A stretch of DNA of 6,626 nucleotides from Succinimonas sp963628765. Its GTDB lineage: Bacteria > Pseudomonadota > Gammaproteobacteria > Enterobacterales > Succinivibrionaceae. A program made the translations under genes and the position numbers. Positions 5,227-6,626 of this stretch are shown piece by piece. The notes under the pieces were generated by a model. The model did no database searches, was not told the DNA's origin, and was given only the letters and a program-made list of their open reading frames with translations. Where the stretch lies: NCBI GenBank assembly GCA_963628765.1, contig CAVGFV010000227.1:1-6626 (forward strand). The letters are read 5' to 3'. Numbering within the stretch: the first letter of the stretch is position 1; each line of letters starts with the position of its first letter.

Positions 5227-6564
5227 TTAGAGTTGATAGCCAATAAATCTAAGTTTTACCTTTCCGTTATCAAGGCTCATACGGCATTTACTCTTAAAGT
5301 GAATGGATACTGAACCACTGGTGCTATATTTTTCAGTATAGAAACTGTTTATTGGAAGCCAACTTAGAACATTAAAATAGTCAGCATCAAGACCAAAGAA
5401 ATTTTGATCCCTACTCTTTATAAGGTAACGATTTGTAGTTTCGGAGCTTTCGGCATCAATGACAAGATCTCTAAGCATATTAGCAATCGGGAGTCTTTGG
5501 TTTTTATCAAGCTCGTTATAGCGATTAGTTAGATCGCTTATAGCGCCAGTATATTCACAGATATCTGATACTGTTTGACCATTGCTCTTATATATAGGGC
5601 CATCAACTATACTGCCAGCCATACCGTCGGTTTGAACAAACTCAAGATTATCAAAGCTTACCATCACATGTTCAGCTTCAAGAGCATATGGAACGTTCGC
5701 GGTGCAGACATAACTATAATGATCGGCTTCATTGCTATTTTCTTCGCTACAAATTGCAATTTGGATGCTATCGGTATCTGGGGCATTTTTACGAAGATAA
5801 CATTCAGGATCGGAACTACAGTTGATAGAAAGATCTACTGCCTCGCCAACATCAAGAAGACCAAAACCGGCCTTTTGTGAATAATTGAGGCCGGAGCCGT
5901 TAGTTTGCCACCCTTGATCTCTATCGCTTCCAAGATACGGGAATGAAAAAACTTCTGGGCGGGCAGTCTTAGCTAAAATATAGTGAACCTGTTCTGGAGT
6001 AAGGTCACGATTAACAGATACCATGTCACTTATGGCACCACTTACCAAAGCTGCAGAACCACTGGTGCCGCTTACTTTAGATGAGTAACGACAGTCAGCA
6101 TTGCCAAGGCTAGCATCACCTCTTTCAAAATCAGATATGCTTATTGATTGGGAATAACCAGCATCGCAACCTGTAACATCAGTTGTTAAGAGTTTCGGAT
6201 CTGCGAGAGAGCCACCTGGGGCGGAAATCCAAATATGAGGACCACCAACAGAATAGCTGGCTATTTTGCCATCAGCGGTAGATGCTGCGACTACAATACT
6301 ATTATAGTGGCGCACCCAACTATGGTTAGCTCCAAAGAAACAGAGGGTACCTGAGACTTTAAAGCATTCTTCAGAGTCATAGTAATTATTTATGGATGTA
6401 TTATGGGGAGAGCCATTTTTTAAAGAGGAATTATTCCCTGAAATAATGTGCTCGTAGTTTCCTGAAGCAATAACAGGTACGATATTTAGATCGTGTAGAG
6501 CATCAAGAAGAAGATCTTGACTAGATTCATTAATAATAAGAGAGGCACCACGGCCGATACTCAT
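5227..6564 (-). CDS. Kexin-like S8 serine protease, C-terminal part (N-terminal part out of frame)
   Basis: This 445-residue frame is the second half of a subtilisin-family protease of the kexin/furin type, probably exported. Counting from the ATG at 6564, the protease part holds NMSIGRG (the Asn-Met-Ser-x-Gly strand begins just before this ATG), PVIASGN with oxyanion Asn36, YSVGGPHIWISAPGG (104-118), and GTSGSAALVSG with the catalytic Ser168. LTPEQVHYILAKTA and GWQTNGSGLNYSQKAGFGLLDVGEAV (218-243) are typical kexin features. Residues about 295-445 look like a divergent P-domain, ending GKVKLRFIGYQL. Ten cysteines suit an extracytoplasmic protein. The catalytic Asp and His and any signal peptide are absent, and no ribosome binding site precedes the ATG. 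Homologous sequence (YLKSYRYSLNMSIG) continues upstream to a TGA at 6613-6615, so the gene is interrupted or its beginning is in another frame. The usual Pro of GTSxAAP is Leu173. The Aeromonas serine protease is the nearest relative I can name from memory. Confidence 0.85.
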   Translation of the reverse strand: MSIGRGASLIINESSQDLLLDALHDLNIVPVIASGNYEHIISGNNSSLKNGSPHNTSINNYYDSEECFKVSGTLCFFGANHSWVRHYNSIVVAASTADGKIASYSVGGPHIWISAPGGSLADPKLLTTDVTGCDAGYSQSISISDFERGDASLGNADCRYSSKVSGTSGSAALVSGAISDMVSVNRDLTPEQVHYILAKTARPEVFSFPYLGSDRDQGWQTNGSGLNYSQKAGFGLLDVGEAVDLSINCSSDPECYLRKNAPDTDSIQIAICSEENSNEADHYSYVCTANVPYALEAEHVMVSFDNLEFVQTDGMAGSIVDGPIYKSNGQTVSDICEYTGAISDLTNRYNELDKNQRLPIANMLRDLVIDAESSETTNRYLIKSRDQNFFGLDADYFNVLSWLPINSFYTEKYSTSGSVSIHFKSKCRMSLDNGKVKLRFIGYQL

Positions 6565-6626
6565 ATTTAAACTGTAACGATAGGATTTTAGGTATGTGAT
6601 TTCCCATCTTACTCATCCAAGAAAAA
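6530..6626 (-). pseudogene. Overlapping out-of-frame stretch, possible upstream part of the broken protease gene
   Basis: At the window edge the only minus-strand frame without a stop is shifted relative to the protease. It enters from beyond 6626, reads FSWMSKMGNHIPK..., and stops with TAA at 6530-6532. The protease frame is open from 6612 leftwards, so the two overlap by about 80 bases. A single-base insertion or deletion between 6612 and 6533 would join them into one gene. The alternative is that the N-terminal part simply ended earlier. Only 31 codons are visible, too few to prove homology. Confidence 0.4.

Noticed and set aside
6594..6606. GGGAAAT on the minus strand at the frame overlap is a -1 slippery heptamer in the correct phase.
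   Set aside because: A -1 shift leads to a stop within a few codons and does not enter the protease frame, which needs +1 or -2. Programmed -1 frameshifting therefore does not explain the break.
1..6626. Search by eye for tRNA/rRNA genes, CRISPR repeats, insertion-sequence ends, toxin-antitoxin pairs and phage genes.
   Set aside because: No cloverleaf, no regularly spaced repeats, no transposase-like frame and no paired small genes with recognisable features were found.

Overview
The window looks like chromosomal DNA of a low-GC gammaproteobacterium that grows without oxygen. The two housekeeping proteins, NrdD and RpiA, follow the enterobacterial/Aeromonas type almost residue by residue. 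The spacers are very AT-rich, and a perfect FNR palindrome lies in the long region upstream of nrdD. The third recognisable protein is a kexin-like S8 protease resembling the Aeromonas type. A host-associated member of the Succinivibrionaceae (Aeromonadales) would fit, but that placement is inference.

Layout from left to right. A terminator (40-67) closes nrdD (91-2235, minus strand), the anaerobic class III ribonucleotide reductase, which uses a GTG start. About 1 kb without a convincing gene follows (2236-3244). It carries a perfect FNR site (2483-2496), two NrdR-box-like sites 42 bp apart (2570-2585 and 2612-2627), a terminator-like hairpin on the plus strand, and a possible promoter plus structured leader for the next gene. 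On the plus strand, 3245-3970 encodes a small secreted, cysteine-rich protein. I read it as an LprI-like (DUF1311) half fused to an MliC-like half, which suggests a periplasmic lysozyme inhibitor. A possible 23-codon reading frame and a strong bidirectional terminator (4195-4234) separate it from the convergent rpiA (4260-4919, minus), ribose-5-phosphate isomerase A. A 307-bp spacer upstream of rpiA has nested inverted repeats and the terminator of the next gene. The right end (5227 to the edge, minus) is the C-terminal two-thirds of a subtilisin/kexin-like secreted protease. Its N-terminal catalytic part is missing from this frame: an in-frame TGA lies at 6613-6615, while a different frame is open to the window edge.

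The genes do not form one operon. nrdD, the secreted protein, rpiA and the protease each have their own spacer, and most are followed by a hairpin. RpiA (ribose 5-phosphate supply) and NrdD (deoxynucleotides under anaerobiosis) are metabolically linked only in a broad sense. The secreted protein and the protease both point to an envelope or extracellular interface with a host. No RNA gene, insertion sequence, phage gene or CRISPR array is recognisable. The most useful observations are the combined FNR and NrdR sites upstream of nrdD, the two-part putative lysozyme inhibitor, and the apparent frameshift in the protease gene.
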